Source of the DNA: CAMTWZ01 sp041749075
GTDB taxonomy: Bacteria > Bacteroidota > Rhodothermia > Balneolales > HLUCCA01
Assembly: GCA_041749075.1 (NCBI GenBank)
Contig: JBGTBY010000035.1
Span: 124,001 to 188,000 of the forward strand
DNA: 64,000 nt
Direction of reading: 5' to 3'
The notes beneath the pieces were generated by a model that was not told where the DNA came from, ran no database searches, and saw only the letters and a list, made by a program, of their open reading frames with translations. Positions 45,150 to 54,368 of this stretch are shown one piece after another (the stretch's first letter is position 1; every line of letters begins with the position of its first letter). A program made the position numbers and the translations under genes.

Positions 45150-45922
45150 TTTCTAAGGATCAGGGTGATGCGGTCGCTAGTGTCTGTGGCTTCTTCGAGT
45201 TCAAAACCGCTGTATGCGGCCAAGATACGCAATCCGGCTTGGGTCACGAGGGCTTTCATTTCAGCAAAGGTATACACGCGTTGCACATGGACTTCACGGT
45301 ACCGCTGCAACACATGGGCGTTGTCGTCGCTGAGTTTTTCGAGCGTGAAATCGTTGTAATGCAATTTATCGGCAGGGAGGAAGCGGCTGACCCGCACAAA
45401 CCGCCAATGATCGGCCGTGATGCCTTCATCGTTCATCAGATCGGCATGCTTTTGCGAATTCGTAGCTGTGGCAAAATCCAAAATGAAGATGCTTTCCTCA
45501 TACATCACATTCTTCACCTGTTCCAACACGCGGATGATGCCGCTCGTCTCGGTCATGTAATTGATCCCATCAAATACGAGCAGAACCACATCGAAGGTGT
45601 CTTTGAGTTTGATGTCGGTGAAATCCACTTGTTCAAAGCTCACATTCGATCCTTTGAACTCTCCTTTGAAGCGGGCCACATCCAGCATTTCGTTGGAAAT
45701 ATCAGTGGCTGTGATGTCATAAAGGTCGAATTCATCCAAAAGGAGGGACAGGGTTCCGGTTCCGCATCCCAATTCGAGTAAGGTTTGGGCATCCTCGAAA
45801 TGCTCCGCCACGATGGCATCAATGAAATCCGCCCATTCCTCATAGTCGACATCTTTCATGACCTCGTCGTAAACAGGGGCCAGATGGGTGTAGATCGCTT
45901 GATTGTGCTTGTGCAACGTCAT
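45146..45922 (-). CDS. Class I SAM-dependent methyltransferase
   Basis: A 258-aa methyltransferase. Motif I is LLELGCGTGTLSLLL near residue 50, followed by YDITATDISNEML, FEQVDFTDIKL and FDVVLLVFDGINYM. The start HLAPVYDEVMKDVDYEEWADF is typical of the family placed beside division or cell-wall genes. The substrate (small molecule, RNA or protein) cannot be told. It overlaps pdxA upstream and ftsE downstream by 4 bp each, so all three are co-translated. Confidence 0.87.
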   Translation of the reverse strand: MTLHKHNQAIYTHLAPVYDEVMKDVDYEEWADFIDAIVAEHFEDAQTLLELGCGTGTLSLLLDEFDLYDITATDISNEMLDVARFKGEFKGSNVSFEQVDFTDIKLKDTFDVVLLVFDGINYMTETSGIIRVLEQVKNVMYEESIFILDFATATNSQKHADLMNDEGITADHWRFVRVSRFLPADKLHYNDFTLEKLSDDNAHVLQRYREVHVQRVYTFAEMKALVTQAGLRILAAYSGFELEEATDTSDRITLILRK

Positions 45923-46860
45923 GAACGGTTTTTATGGATTTGGATGGATAATTGGATGGCAGATTGAAACGAATCGGGTGAAGCGACACCTTTCCCTGCG
46001 ATGGCGAACGCCGTGCCATGGTCGGGTGAGGTGCGGATGATCGGGAGACCGGAGGTGACATTCACTCCGTCGTGAAACGCGATCGTCTTGAATGGGATGA
46101 GGCCTTGGTCGTGATACATCGCCAGAACGGCGTCGTAAGCCTCGTAGGTTTTATTGCCGAAGAATCCATCGGCAGGAAAGGGTCCTGTGGAATTGATGCC
46201 GAACACATGCGATTCCTGGATGGCCGGCCAGATCACCGTGCTTTCTTCTTTGCCAAGGACGCCACCGTCACCGGCATGCGGATTCAGCCCAAGCACAGCG
46301 ATTTTTGGGGATGGTATTCCGAAATCACGCTTAAGGGCATTGTGCAACATCACAATGCGGTGCAGTACGTTATCCTTTGTGATGTGTGTGAATATGGATG
46401 ATAAAGCCACGTGGATGGTGACCAATCCCACTTTCAATGTATCGGTCGCCAAGATCATACTCACATCGGGCGAACCTGTCAGGCGTTGGATATACTCGGT
46501 ATGTCCCGGTACATCATAACCCGCCAATGAAATCGCTTCTTTTGAGATGGGTGCCGTTACCATAGCAATGGACTCGCCAGACAAGCAGGATTCCACAGCG
46601 GCACGAATGGATATCATTGCCGCCTCTCCCGCCTGAGTACGTAATGAGCCTGTTTTTATGTCGCCTTTTTTGACATCCACCACATTGCGCCAGTCGAGAT
46701 CGGGGCGCATGGGAAGGTTCAACAGGTCGGAATAATGCTCGAATACAGTTTTCGAGCCAAAAACGATGGACTTGGGAGGAAGGATGTGAGCCGACTTCAG
46801 AATGATTTCCGGACCGATTCCATTGAAGTCGCCCATGGTAAGGGCTATGTGGGCAGACAT
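45919..46860 (-). CDS. pdxA: 4-hydroxythreonine-4-phosphate dehydrogenase
   Basis: PdxA oxidises 4-phosphohydroxy-L-threonine in the DXP-independent salvage-free route to pyridoxal phosphate used with PdxJ. The 313-aa protein has TMGDFNGIGPEI at the start, VTAPISKEAI, GHTEYIQRLTG, MYHDQGLIPFK and RTSPDHGTAFAIAGKG, which supply the metal-binding histidines and the phosphate loop. pdxJ is not in the window. It begins 10 bp after the GWxTD gene and overlaps the methyltransferase gene by 4 bp. Confidence 0.96.
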   Translation of the reverse strand: MSAHIALTMGDFNGIGPEIILKSAHILPPKSIVFGSKTVFEHYSDLLNLPMRPDLDWRNVVDVKKGDIKTGSLRTQAGEAAMISIRAAVESCLSGESIAMVTAPISKEAISLAGYDVPGHTEYIQRLTGSPDVSMILATDTLKVGLVTIHVALSSIFTHITKDNVLHRIVMLHNALKRDFGIPSPKIAVLGLNPHAGDGGVLGKEESTVIWPAIQESHVFGINSTGPFPADGFFGNKTYEAYDAVLAMYHDQGLIPFKTIAFHDGVNVTSGLPIIRTSPDHGTAFAIAGKGVASPDSFQSAIQLSIQIHKNRS

Positions 46861-46870
46861 TACACGTTCG

Positions 46871-48175
46871 TCAAGGCGAGCTCACCAGTTCAAAATCTCC
46901 GAATCCTGTTGTAGAACGGAATATAAATCGACGTGTAGGATATTCCCAAACCACAATCGCGTCTCCATCCGGCGGAAACAAGCGTTCTTCTTTCACGGGT
47001 TTTCCATACAATATCCAGGTTTTACCCATGATGGAGTCGTAACCGGGCTGTGCCGGGGACGAAAAGGTGTTGTATGCGTAATCGATCCTTGTATAATATT
47101 CGGCCATCAGTTCGTTGTAAGCTGATTCCGGAGTCGGATCCCGTTGTTTCCAATAGGCATTGAATTTGCGTTCGCGGTCGGAAGTCGACCCACGACGCAT
47201 GTTTCTCAAAGCCTCTTCATTCAATGCGAATTTCATCATGTCGATGGCGACATCCAAGTTGAGCAAACCACTGGGAATGTTGAACCACCGCGGCATGAAG
47301 GTGGTTTGATGGATGATTCGGCCGTTTTGCTTGACCAGAATTCGGTGCATCACATTCTCGAAATTCTTCGTGGGCAGAATGAAGCGGTGTAGGCGGATAT
47401 GTCCCTCTTCAGCAAGCACGACTCGCACGGCTCCATTTGCATCCGAAAATCCACCGAAAGACCCGATTCCAGATTCAGAACTCATGGCACCACTCCAGAC
47501 CACGGTCGAATCTTTGGGCCCATTAATGGCCATGATGTCGATCGTAGCCAGAGAATCGCTGGCATACATCAGGAGAAGATCGGCATCGCCTCCAAACAGG
47601 ATATTCGATCCGACATTCAATGCGCGAAGCTCAGTAGGGACTGTCTCCAGGAAAAAAATGGATACGTCGGATGGGGGAGGCTCCGGATTCGGAAGCACGT
47701 TAATGGTATTGGCAACTCCGTTGATTTGGACACTTGGAACTACTCGGTACATTTGCCGCGGAATGCGGACACTCACACTGCCCTGCACAAAATGGGTTGT
47801 GGATTTCGTCTGATCGAAATTCTCGGGGCGTACGTCACGAGACCATACCACGCGTCCCAATGTGGTTTCTGGTTCCTGATTACGGCGGGCGCGAGGCGTA
47901 ACCGTCATCACATCAAATGTGATGACCAAATCGGCGATCCAACCATCCGCTTCCGATTCGATCTTTTTAAAGATGATGCTGGGGTAAGGAATGCGGAAAA
48001 ACGTGTGCACATCAAGGCTGTCTGTTCCACTAACCGGCACTGCCAAACTTTGGCGGAACCACGCTGGATTCCGGTTTGTGCGGTCCAGGGCCTCATACGA
48101 CAATCTCGGTTGGGCGTGGATCGTGGCACCAAACAAGCCCAAGAGCGCACACATCAGGAAAAATCGGAGTTTCAT
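46871..48175 (-). CDS. GWxTD-domain secreted protein
   Basis: A 434-aa exported protein. The ATG at 48175 is chosen because it starts a clear signal peptide (LMCALLGLFGATIHAQ); the open frame extends 109 codons upstream but that stretch is opposite the carboxylase gene and has no signal. The C-terminal region FNAYWKQRDPTPESAYNELMAEYY to WILYGKPVKEER is the GWxTD domain, a family of unknown function found in FCB bacteria, here with YWKQRD in place of the GW-TD core. The front part is beta-rich. It leads the operon with pdxA, a methyltransferase and ftsE, and its start is 28 bp from the divergent carboxylase start. Confidence 0.85.
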   Translation of the reverse strand: MKLRFFLMCALLGLFGATIHAQPRLSYEALDRTNRNPAWFRQSLAVPVSGTDSLDVHTFFRIPYPSIIFKKIESEADGWIADLVITFDVMTVTPRARRNQEPETTLGRVVWSRDVRPENFDQTKSTTHFVQGSVSVRIPRQMYRVVPSVQINGVANTINVLPNPEPPPSDVSIFFLETVPTELRALNVGSNILFGGDADLLLMYASDSLATIDIMAINGPKDSTVVWSGAMSSESGIGSFGGFSDANGAVRVVLAEEGHIRLHRFILPTKNFENVMHRILVKQNGRIIHQTTFMPRWFNIPSGLLNLDVAIDMMKFALNEEALRNMRRGSTSDRERKFNAYWKQRDPTPESAYNELMAEYYTRIDYAYNTFSSPAQPGYDSIMGKTWILYGKPVKEERLFPPDGDAIVVWEYPTRRFIFRSTTGFGDFELVSSP

Positions 48176-48203
48176 ATTGGATAATAGGAAGTATTTTCTC
48201 GTC

Positions 48204-49793
48204 ATGTCTATTGATTCCCTAAACGAACGAGCCAAGCAAATTATGTTGGGAGGCGGTGCTAAACGCATCGAATCGGAACATAAGAAAGGCAAGAAAACCG
48301 CTAGAGAACGCATCCAACTCCTGATCGATCCGGGTAGTTCCTTTGAAGAAATCGGATTATGGGCCGGATATGACCAGTATGAGGATGCCGGTGGATGTCC
48401 AGCCGGTGGTGTGATTGTCGGAATGGGGATGGTGTCCTCACGCCGTTGCATGATCGTGGCCAACGATGCGACCGTCAAAGCCGGCGCATGGTTTCCCATC
48501 ACCGCGAAAAAGAACCTACGCGCTCAGGAAATCGCGATGGAAAACCACCTTCCTGTGATTTATCTGGTGGATTCGGCCGGAGTCTACCTTCCGATGCAAG
48601 ACGAAATCTTTCCGGATAAAGAGCATTTCGGACGGATCTTCCGCAACAATGCGATGATGTCGGCCATGGGCATCCCCCAAATCGCGGCCATCATGGGAAG
48701 TTGTGTCGCCGGTGGCGCCTATCTGCCCATCATGAGCGATGAGAGCCTGATTGTGGATGGAACCGGCAGTGTGTTTTTGGCCGGAAGTTATCTCGTGAAG
48801 GCCGCTATAGGAGAGCAGATCGACAACGAAACCTTGGGTGGTGCCACAACTCATACCGAAATCTCCGGCGTCACAGATTACAAGATGCCGGATGAAACCA
48901 CGTGCTTGTCTACCATCCGCGACCTAATGGCCAAACAAGGACCTTTTGCCCGATTGGGATTGACGAAAGAGGCCCCATCCGCTCCCAAACGTCCACCATC
49001 CGATTGGCACGATATCCTTCCCGAAGATCGCAACAAGCCCTATGACATGATGGCTTTGCTCAACACCATCATCGATTCTGGCAGTTTCGTGGAATTCAAA
49101 AAGGGCTATGGACAAACCCTCATCACCGGGTATGCTCGAATTGACGGGTGGAACGTGGGAATTGTCGCCAATCAACGATTGATCACCAAGACGAAGACAG
49201 GGGAGATGCAGATCGGTGGAGTAATTTATTCCGATAGTGCCGACAAAGCCACTCGCTTCATTCTCAATTGCAACCAAAAACGCATTCCGATCATCTTCTT
49301 GCAGGATGTGACCGGTTTCATGGTCGGAAAGCGCAGCGAACATGGCGGGATCATCAAAGATGGCGCGAAAATGGTGAATGCGGTGGCCAACTCAACGGTT
49401 CCGAAAATCACCATCATCGTAGGCAACAGTTATGGTGCTGGGAATTATGCCATGTGCGGGAAAGCCTATGATCCACGGTTCATCTATGCGTGGCCAACCG
49501 CGCGAATTGCGGTGATGGGAGGCGCACAGGCGGCACAAACCTTGTTGCAAATAGAAGTTAGTGCCTTGGAGAAGAAGGGAAAGACATTGACATCTGATGA
49601 AAAAGCCGAGTTCTTGAAGCAATTAAGCGACAAATACAACCGCCAGACGGATGTCACCTATGCGGCTTCCCGTTTATGGGTAGATGAAATCATTGATCCG
49701 GCTGAAACCCGATCCCGAATTTCTGCATCTATTGATGCGGCAGACCATAATCCGGAGATGCCCCGCTTCCGAAATGGCGTGATTCAAGTCTGA
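48204..49793 (+). CDS. Acyl-CoA carboxylase carboxyltransferase (beta) subunit, methylcrotonyl/propionyl-CoA type
   Basis: A 529-aa carboxyltransferase that passes carboxyl from biotin to an acyl-CoA. The crotonase-like halves are complete: KKTARERIQLLIDPGSSFEE, GMVSSRRCMIVANDATVKAG, SAGVYLPMQDEIFPDKEHFG, GSCVAGGAYLP, VTGFMVGKRSEHGGIIKDGA and the second-half NSYGAGNYAMCGKAYDP. The PMQDEIFPDKEHFGRIF form is typical of methylcrotonyl-CoA carboxylase beta (leucine breakdown), with geranyl-CoA carboxylase the close alternative. No biotin-carrying alpha subunit is in the window. The ATG at 48204 is chosen because upstream in-frame codons lie opposite the GWxTD signal peptide. An AtuA-family gene occurs 5.5 kb downstream. 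Confidence 0.92.
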   Translation: MSIDSLNERAKQIMLGGGAKRIESEHKKGKKTARERIQLLIDPGSSFEEIGLWAGYDQYEDAGGCPAGGVIVGMGMVSSRRCMIVANDATVKAGAWFPITAKKNLRAQEIAMENHLPVIYLVDSAGVYLPMQDEIFPDKEHFGRIFRNNAMMSAMGIPQIAAIMGSCVAGGAYLPIMSDESLIVDGTGSVFLAGSYLVKAAIGEQIDNETLGGATTHTEISGVTDYKMPDETTCLSTIRDLMAKQGPFARLGLTKEAPSAPKRPPSDWHDILPEDRNKPYDMMALLNTIIDSGSFVEFKKGYGQTLITGYARIDGWNVGIVANQRLITKTKTGEMQIGGVIYSDSADKATRFILNCNQKRIPIIFLQDVTGFMVGKRSEHGGIIKDGAKMVNAVANSTVPKITIIVGNSYGAGNYAMCGKAYDPRFIYAWPTARIAVMGGAQAAQTLLQIEVSALEKKGKTLTSDEKAEFLKQLSDKYNRQTDVTYAASRLWVDEIIDPAETRSRISASIDAADHNPEMPRFRNGVIQV

Positions 49794-49885
49794 AGTATTG
49801 GAGTTTCTTAATAAATTGCCAACTCGGTACACGTCATGGTATCTTCCTAAATCGTTGTTTGTCAATCAGATATTGGAGAATCAAA

Positions 49886-50299
49886 ATGAGATATGGTTTA
49901 ATCCTCCTATTGATTTCGGTAGTGGCCTGCCAACAGCCCGCCTCGACATCATATGAGGAATCAGATAACCAATTCAGTAAGAATTCGGGTGTCACTCAAT
50001 TAAGCGAATCGGCTACTAGCGCCACAGGTATTGTCAGCTGGACCAACAAATCCGGTCATGCTGGAAAAATCACGACATCAGACGGCTCGGTATTCACATA
50101 CAATGCGAAAGCAGGGCACACGGTCGATGGATTCAGACCAGCCGTAGGCGATGCCGTACTATTTAACACCGGTAATGGAGCGTCGGCACGCTTTGTTCGT
50201 CCGATCGATATTCCGGAAGAGGATGATGGCGACGGCGAAGGCAATGATGATGATGATGATGATAATGATGTAACTCCACCACCGCCACCTCTTTGGTGA
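49886..50299 (+). CDS. Small acidic lipoprotein with a cold-shock-like segment
   Basis: A 137-aa predicted lipoprotein. The ATG at 49886 has GGAG upstream and opens a signal with lipobox SVVAC near residue 13. After a Ser/Thr linker, residues about 55-115 follow the strand order of a cold-shock domain: ATGIVSWTNKSGHAGKITT, DGSVFTYNA, GFRPAVGDAVLF and GASARFVRPID. The RNA-binding KGFGFI block is replaced by SGHAGKI, so nucleic-acid binding need not be kept. The tail is a run of Asp/Glu with Gly/Asn, then PPPPPLW. No close family is known to me. It stands alone between a carboxylase gene and a strong terminator. Confidence 0.65.
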   Translation: MRYGLILLLISVVACQQPASTSYEESDNQFSKNSGVTQLSESATSATGIVSWTNKSGHAGKITTSDGSVFTYNAKAGHTVDGFRPAVGDAVLFNTGNGASARFVRPIDIPEEDDGDGEGNDDDDDDNDVTPPPPPLW

Positions 50300-50321
50300 T
50301 TAGCCACGCTGGCCAATTTAT

Positions 50322-50361
50322 AGCCCCTTTACATTTTTTATGGTGAAGGGGCTTTTTTTTT
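50322..50361 (+). terminator. Rho-independent terminator
   Basis: AGCCCCTT (50322-50329) pairs with AAGGGGCT (50346-50353), extended by TAC with GTG, and is followed by nine T to 50361. It separates the small lipoprotein gene from the amidohydrolase cluster, which starts at 50415. Confidence 0.9.
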
Positions 50362-50414
50362 GTCGTCTCGAATCGGTAACTACGTGCTTCAATTTCAACG
50401 TCCTAAAATTTATT

Positions 50415-51719
50415 ATGAAGCACTTAAAAACCGGTACGGCCATGCTGGTTCTGTTTGGTCTGAGCACAACTGTGCAAGCCCAAGCTGTACCTGCACAGGC
50501 CTTCACCCGTGTTACCGTGCATCTGGCGGATGGGTCGTCGATTCCGAACGCAAGCATCGTATGGCGCAATGGCGTTATCGAAGCGGTCGGAGCGAGGGTC
50601 ACCATTCCATTTGATGCCCGAGTGACCGATGGCGGCGATTCGCTGCACGTTTACCCTGGATTTATCGATGGCTTGGCCACATGGGGTACACCTGAAATCC
50701 CACGCCAAATGGATCGCCCCGAACGTCCCGCTGAGCCGGGCTACGAACGGGCCGGCATCCAGCCAGAACGTGCTGTCCAGCCCTTGCTGAAAGCCGACGC
50801 GGCCGAGTTCAACCTTGCTCGAAACAATGGATTCACACTCGCAGCCATCGCCCCACAGGGGTTCATGCTTCCAGGTCAGATCTCCATCTTCCATGTGAAG
50901 GGCACGGAGACGTCCACATCCCTGTTCAGATCGAACATCGGACCAAAAGCGTCGCTCGCAGGAACTCGTGGCGCATATCCTGGCACACCGATGGCGGTGA
51001 TGTCTCGCTACCGCCAATTGATGCACGATGCTCGCACACTCCAAACTGTGCAAGCCACTGGTGCAGCGAACGCAGGTCGCGATGCGGTTTTGGAATCGCT
51101 CTATCCTGTCGCAAGCAAAACCACGCCGTTGTATTTCATTGCAGACGATAAAGAATCCATCAACCGGGTGTTGAGCCTGGTCGATGAACTCGGGTTCAAT
51201 ATCGTGCTGGTCTCCGGTAAGCAAGCCCATACGCTCAGCACTGAGCTCGCAAGACGCAAGATTCCGGTTCTGGTGAGCATCGACATGCCTGCCAAGCCCG
51301 ATACCGCATCGACGGACAATCAAGAGCGCTTGGCTTGGAATACCCGTCAACAAGCCGCTTGGACAGCCCAAGTGCGCAATATCCGGACATTGCTGGATGC
51401 TGGTGTGCGTGTAGGATTTTCCTCGAATGGACTCAAGCCTGCCGACATCCGCAAAAATCTGGATGTATTGATTTCGGATGGAGGCTTGACCGAAGCCGAA
51501 GTCATCAAATTGCTAAGTTCAGAAACCGCATCCATCCTTGGAATCGGTACCGTAGCAGGGGATGTGCGCACGGGACGCTTGGCGGATCTTGTGGTCACCA
51601 CGAAAGCATTCCCATCCAAAGGCAGCCGCATTGTGTACACGGTTACGGCTGGAACCCAAACAGAAATCAAATCCTCACCCGCCGGCGGTTCCGCTGGACC
51701 ACGTGGGAGAATGCCATAA
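50415..51719 (+). CDS. Secreted amidohydrolase-fold protein, metal site degenerate
   Basis: A 434-aa exported protein of the amidohydrolase superfamily. The ATG at 50415 gives the signal peptide (VLFGLSTTVQAQ); the frame is open to 50340, inside the terminator, and that part is not likely to be translated. The usual N-terminal beta-sandwich (NGVIEAVGARVTI) leads to YPGFIDGLATWG, where active members have PGxIDxHxH: the two histidines are Leu87 and Thr89. The C-terminal part keeps the typical end (LLSSETASILGIG, GDVRTGRLADLVV). It is therefore probably not a metal-dependent hydrolase. It overlaps the next amidohydrolase gene by 1 bp. Confidence 0.85.
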   Translation: MKHLKTGTAMLVLFGLSTTVQAQAVPAQAFTRVTVHLADGSSIPNASIVWRNGVIEAVGARVTIPFDARVTDGGDSLHVYPGFIDGLATWGTPEIPRQMDRPERPAEPGYERAGIQPERAVQPLLKADAAEFNLARNNGFTLAAIAPQGFMLPGQISIFHVKGTETSTSLFRSNIGPKASLAGTRGAYPGTPMAVMSRYRQLMHDARTLQTVQATGAANAGRDAVLESLYPVASKTTPLYFIADDKESINRVLSLVDELGFNIVLVSGKQAHTLSTELARRKIPVLVSIDMPAKPDTASTDNQERLAWNTRQQAAWTAQVRNIRTLLDAGVRVGFSSNGLKPADIRKNLDVLISDGGLTEAEVIKLLSSETASILGIGTVAGDVRTGRLADLVVTTKAFPSKGSRIVYTVTAGTQTEIKSSPAGGSAGPRGRMP

Positions 51720-53065
51720 TGAAATCCTTCCTTCCAATCTTATTTGCTTTAATGATGGTGGGTACGGCGGTTGCGCAACCCAAGGGCTCGGTCCTTGTTA
51801 AAAATGCGACCGTCATCACCATTGCGAACGGCACGCTAGACAACACCGATGTGTTAGTCCAAAACGGACTCATCACTCGCATCGGGCAGAATTTGAACGC
51901 GCCTCGCGGCGTGGAAACCATCGATGGAACGGGCAAATACTTGCTTCCGGGCATCATCGACGCGCATTCTCATCTGGCATTGACCAGCATAAACGAAGCA
52001 TCGAGTCCGGTAACGGCCGAAGTGCGCATGCGTGATGTGGTGGATCCGAACGACATCGGACTTTATCGCGCACTGGCTGGTGGTGTAACGATTAGTCATG
52101 CCATGCACGGGTCTGCGAACGTGATCGGCGGACAAGGCGCCACTTTGAAACACCATTATGGTGAAGAAGCGTCCGGTCTTCTCATGCGCGATGCGCCTCG
52201 CACCATCAAATTCGCGCTAGGTGAGAATCCGACTCGAGTTCATGGCCAAGGCAATGGCGTCCATCCGAGAACCCGTATGGGCGTGGAACAAGTCATTCGT
52301 GAGCATTTCGATGCGGCGAAAGATTACAAACATCGTCGTGCCGCAACTCCAACCCGCGTAGCCAAAAACGAACGCCTTGAGGTTATGGCCGACATCCTTG
52401 ATGGAAAAATCCTCGTTCATTGCCATTCGTACCGTTCCGATGAGATTCTCATGCTGATGCGGGTGTTTAATGAGTATGGTATCAAGAACTACACGTTCCA
52501 ACACGCCAACGAAGCGTTCAAAGTGGCACCAGAATTGGCCAAGAACGGGGCTCATACCTCTATTTTCGCCGATTGGTGGGCTTACAAATTCGAAGTGTAC
52601 TATTCGACGTCCTACAACGCGGCGATTCTGAATCATTACGGCGTGGTGAACTCCATCAACTCCGATAGTGACGAGCTGATCCGCCACCTCAACCACGAAG
52701 CGGCCAAAACCGTGAAGTATGGTGGTGTATCGGAATTGGACGCTCTAAAAATGATCACGATCAACCCAGCGATTCAATTGGGCATCGACAAGCGTGTTGG
52801 CAGCATCGAGGTCGGCAAGGAGGCAGATTTCGCACTCTGGAGCAAACATCCCTTGTCGATTTATGCGATCGCCGAGCGGACTTGGGTGGATGGTGTCACT
52901 CGCTTCAATCTGGCCACCGACGCGACCGACATGCGCTTGAATGTGTCACCGGTTGGAACCTTCGAAGCGAGCATCATGTCTGAATCGGGTCGCCACACGG
53001 ATGCATGCATGAACGACGTGCTCGACTTCTTCACCTTAGAAACGATGGATCACAACCATGAATAA
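51719..53065 (+). CDS. Secreted amidohydrolase with intact metal site
   Basis: A 448-aa exported amidohydrolase. A signal peptide (LMMVGTAVAQ) precedes the fold. The metal motif is intact, LLPGIIDAHSHL with His83 and His85, and further ligands can be placed in LVHCHSYRSDE, FQHANEAFK and SINSDSDELIRHL. The end (MITINPAIQLGIDKRVGSIEVGKEADFALW) is typical of imidazolonepropionase/prolidase-like amidohydrolases. It is the middle gene of three and the only one with a full metal site. The start shares one base with the upstream stop (TAATG) and the next gene starts 8 bp before its stop. The substrate is unknown; cyclic amides or dipeptides are usual for relatives. Confidence 0.92.
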   Translation: MKSFLPILFALMMVGTAVAQPKGSVLVKNATVITIANGTLDNTDVLVQNGLITRIGQNLNAPRGVETIDGTGKYLLPGIIDAHSHLALTSINEASSPVTAEVRMRDVVDPNDIGLYRALAGGVTISHAMHGSANVIGGQGATLKHHYGEEASGLLMRDAPRTIKFALGENPTRVHGQGNGVHPRTRMGVEQVIREHFDAAKDYKHRRAATPTRVAKNERLEVMADILDGKILVHCHSYRSDEILMLMRVFNEYGIKNYTFQHANEAFKVAPELAKNGAHTSIFADWWAYKFEVYYSTSYNAAILNHYGVVNSINSDSDELIRHLNHEAAKTVKYGGVSELDALKMITINPAIQLGIDKRVGSIEVGKEADFALWSKHPLSIYAIAERTWVDGVTRFNLATDATDMRLNVSPVGTFEASIMSESGRHTDACMNDVLDFFTLETMDHNHE

Positions 53066-54368
53066 ACGAATCCTTTCCCTTTTCATCGTGTTCTTGGGCG
53101 TCGTTTCGATATCGAACGCGCAGATCACGGAGAAGCCTAATTTCGGCAAAATCGCCCTCTTGAATGCCACCATCCATACCGTCAGCGACGGCGTGATTGA
53201 AAACGGTATTGTTCTGATTGATGGTGAACGTATCGTGTTTGTTGGCAATAATGTGAAACCGACGGCGGATTACACCATGATCGACCTGACCGGCAAACAC
53301 GTCTGGCCGGGTATGATTGATGCAGGAACAAGCCTCGGACTCGTTGAAATCTCTGCCTTTCCTGTGACGGTCGACAATGCCGAAGTCGGCAATTTCAATC
53401 CGAACATGCGTGCGTTCACGGCCATCAATCCGAACTCGGCGGCCATCGCCATCAACCGAGTGGAAGGTGTGACCACGGTCATCGCAGAACCTTCATCCGG
53501 ATTTATTTCCGGTGTGGCCACGCTCATTGACTTGTTCGGCTACTCGCCCGATTCCATGGCTGTGAAAGCCGATGCGGCGATGGTCATGAACTGGCCCGTC
53601 AGTGGACGCAGAGGCTGGTTCGATCAGCGTACCGATGAACAGCTCAAAGAACAATTCGAAACACAGCTCAAAGACATGAAAGAAACCTGGAACAAAGCCA
53701 AGTTCTATCACACGATGATGAGTTCCTTCGAAGCATCCCCAACCGGTAAAACGCGTCCCAACAAAGACCAACAAATGGACGGGATGCGCAACGTGTTCCG
53801 TGGCACCCTGCCGGTCATGATTCGAGTGGATCGTGAAGGAGACATCAAAGAAGCTCTCAAGTGGGTCGCCGACAATCCCGATGTGAAGTTCATATTCACC
53901 AGTGTGGCGGAAGGGTGGAGAGTGGCCGATGAGATCGCAGCGGCTAAGGTTCCTGTGATCGTAGGACCCGTTCTCCGTCTTCCATCACGTGGTTACGACT
54001 CCTATCAGCGCCCCTACGAAAACGCAGGATTGTTACACAAAGCGGGAGTCTTGGTCGCATTGCGCACTGGTCAGACCGAGAATGTTCGGAATCTACCGTT
54101 CCAGGCGGGTTATGCGGCCACCTATGGCATGCCATATGAAGAGGCTTTGAAGTCGATCACGCTGAATCCAGCCAAGATCTTTGGAGTGGATGATCGTATC
54201 GGCAGCATTTCAGAAGGGAAAATCGCGAATTTGGTTGTCACCAATGGCGATCTGCTTGAAACCATGACGCAAGTTGAAATGGTGTTCATCCGTGGACGTG
54301 ATATTCCGCTGACGAGCCGTCAAGAACAGCTTTACCGCGAATTCATCAATCGCGACGCGACGAATTGA
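53058..54368 (+). CDS. Secreted amidohydrolase-fold protein, metal site degenerate
   Basis: A 436-aa exported amidohydrolase-superfamily protein with signal peptide (VFLGVVSISNAQ). At the metal motif it reads HVWPGMIDAGTSLG: the HxH histidines are replaced by Gly90 and Ser92. The C-terminal signature (SITLNPAKIFGVDDRIGSISEGKIANLVV) is well kept. A region with many charged helices (EQLKEQFETQLKDMKETWNKA) is inserted near residue 195. It starts 8 bp inside the middle gene, so the three are one translation-coupled unit. Its stop TGA directly abuts the stop of the convergent MerC-like gene (TGATCA, no gap). Confidence 0.88.
   Translation: MNKRILSLFIVFLGVVSISNAQITEKPNFGKIALLNATIHTVSDGVIENGIVLIDGERIVFVGNNVKPTADYTMIDLTGKHVWPGMIDAGTSLGLVEISAFPVTVDNAEVGNFNPNMRAFTAINPNSAAIAINRVEGVTTVIAEPSSGFISGVATLIDLFGYSPDSMAVKADAAMVMNWPVSGRRGWFDQRTDEQLKEQFETQLKDMKETWNKAKFYHTMMSSFEASPTGKTRPNKDQQMDGMRNVFRGTLPVMIRVDREGDIKEALKWVADNPDVKFIFTSVAEGWRVADEIAAAKVPVIVGPVLRLPSRGYDSYQRPYENAGLLHKAGVLVALRTGQTENVRNLPFQAGYAATYGMPYEEALKSITLNPAKIFGVDDRIGSISEGKIANLVVTNGDLLETMTQVEMVFIRGRDIPLTSRQEQLYREFINRDATN

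Noticed and set aside
48176..48502. 109-codon N-terminal extension of the GWxTD protein
   Set aside because: It is antisense to the carboxyltransferase start and the signal peptide begins at 48175.
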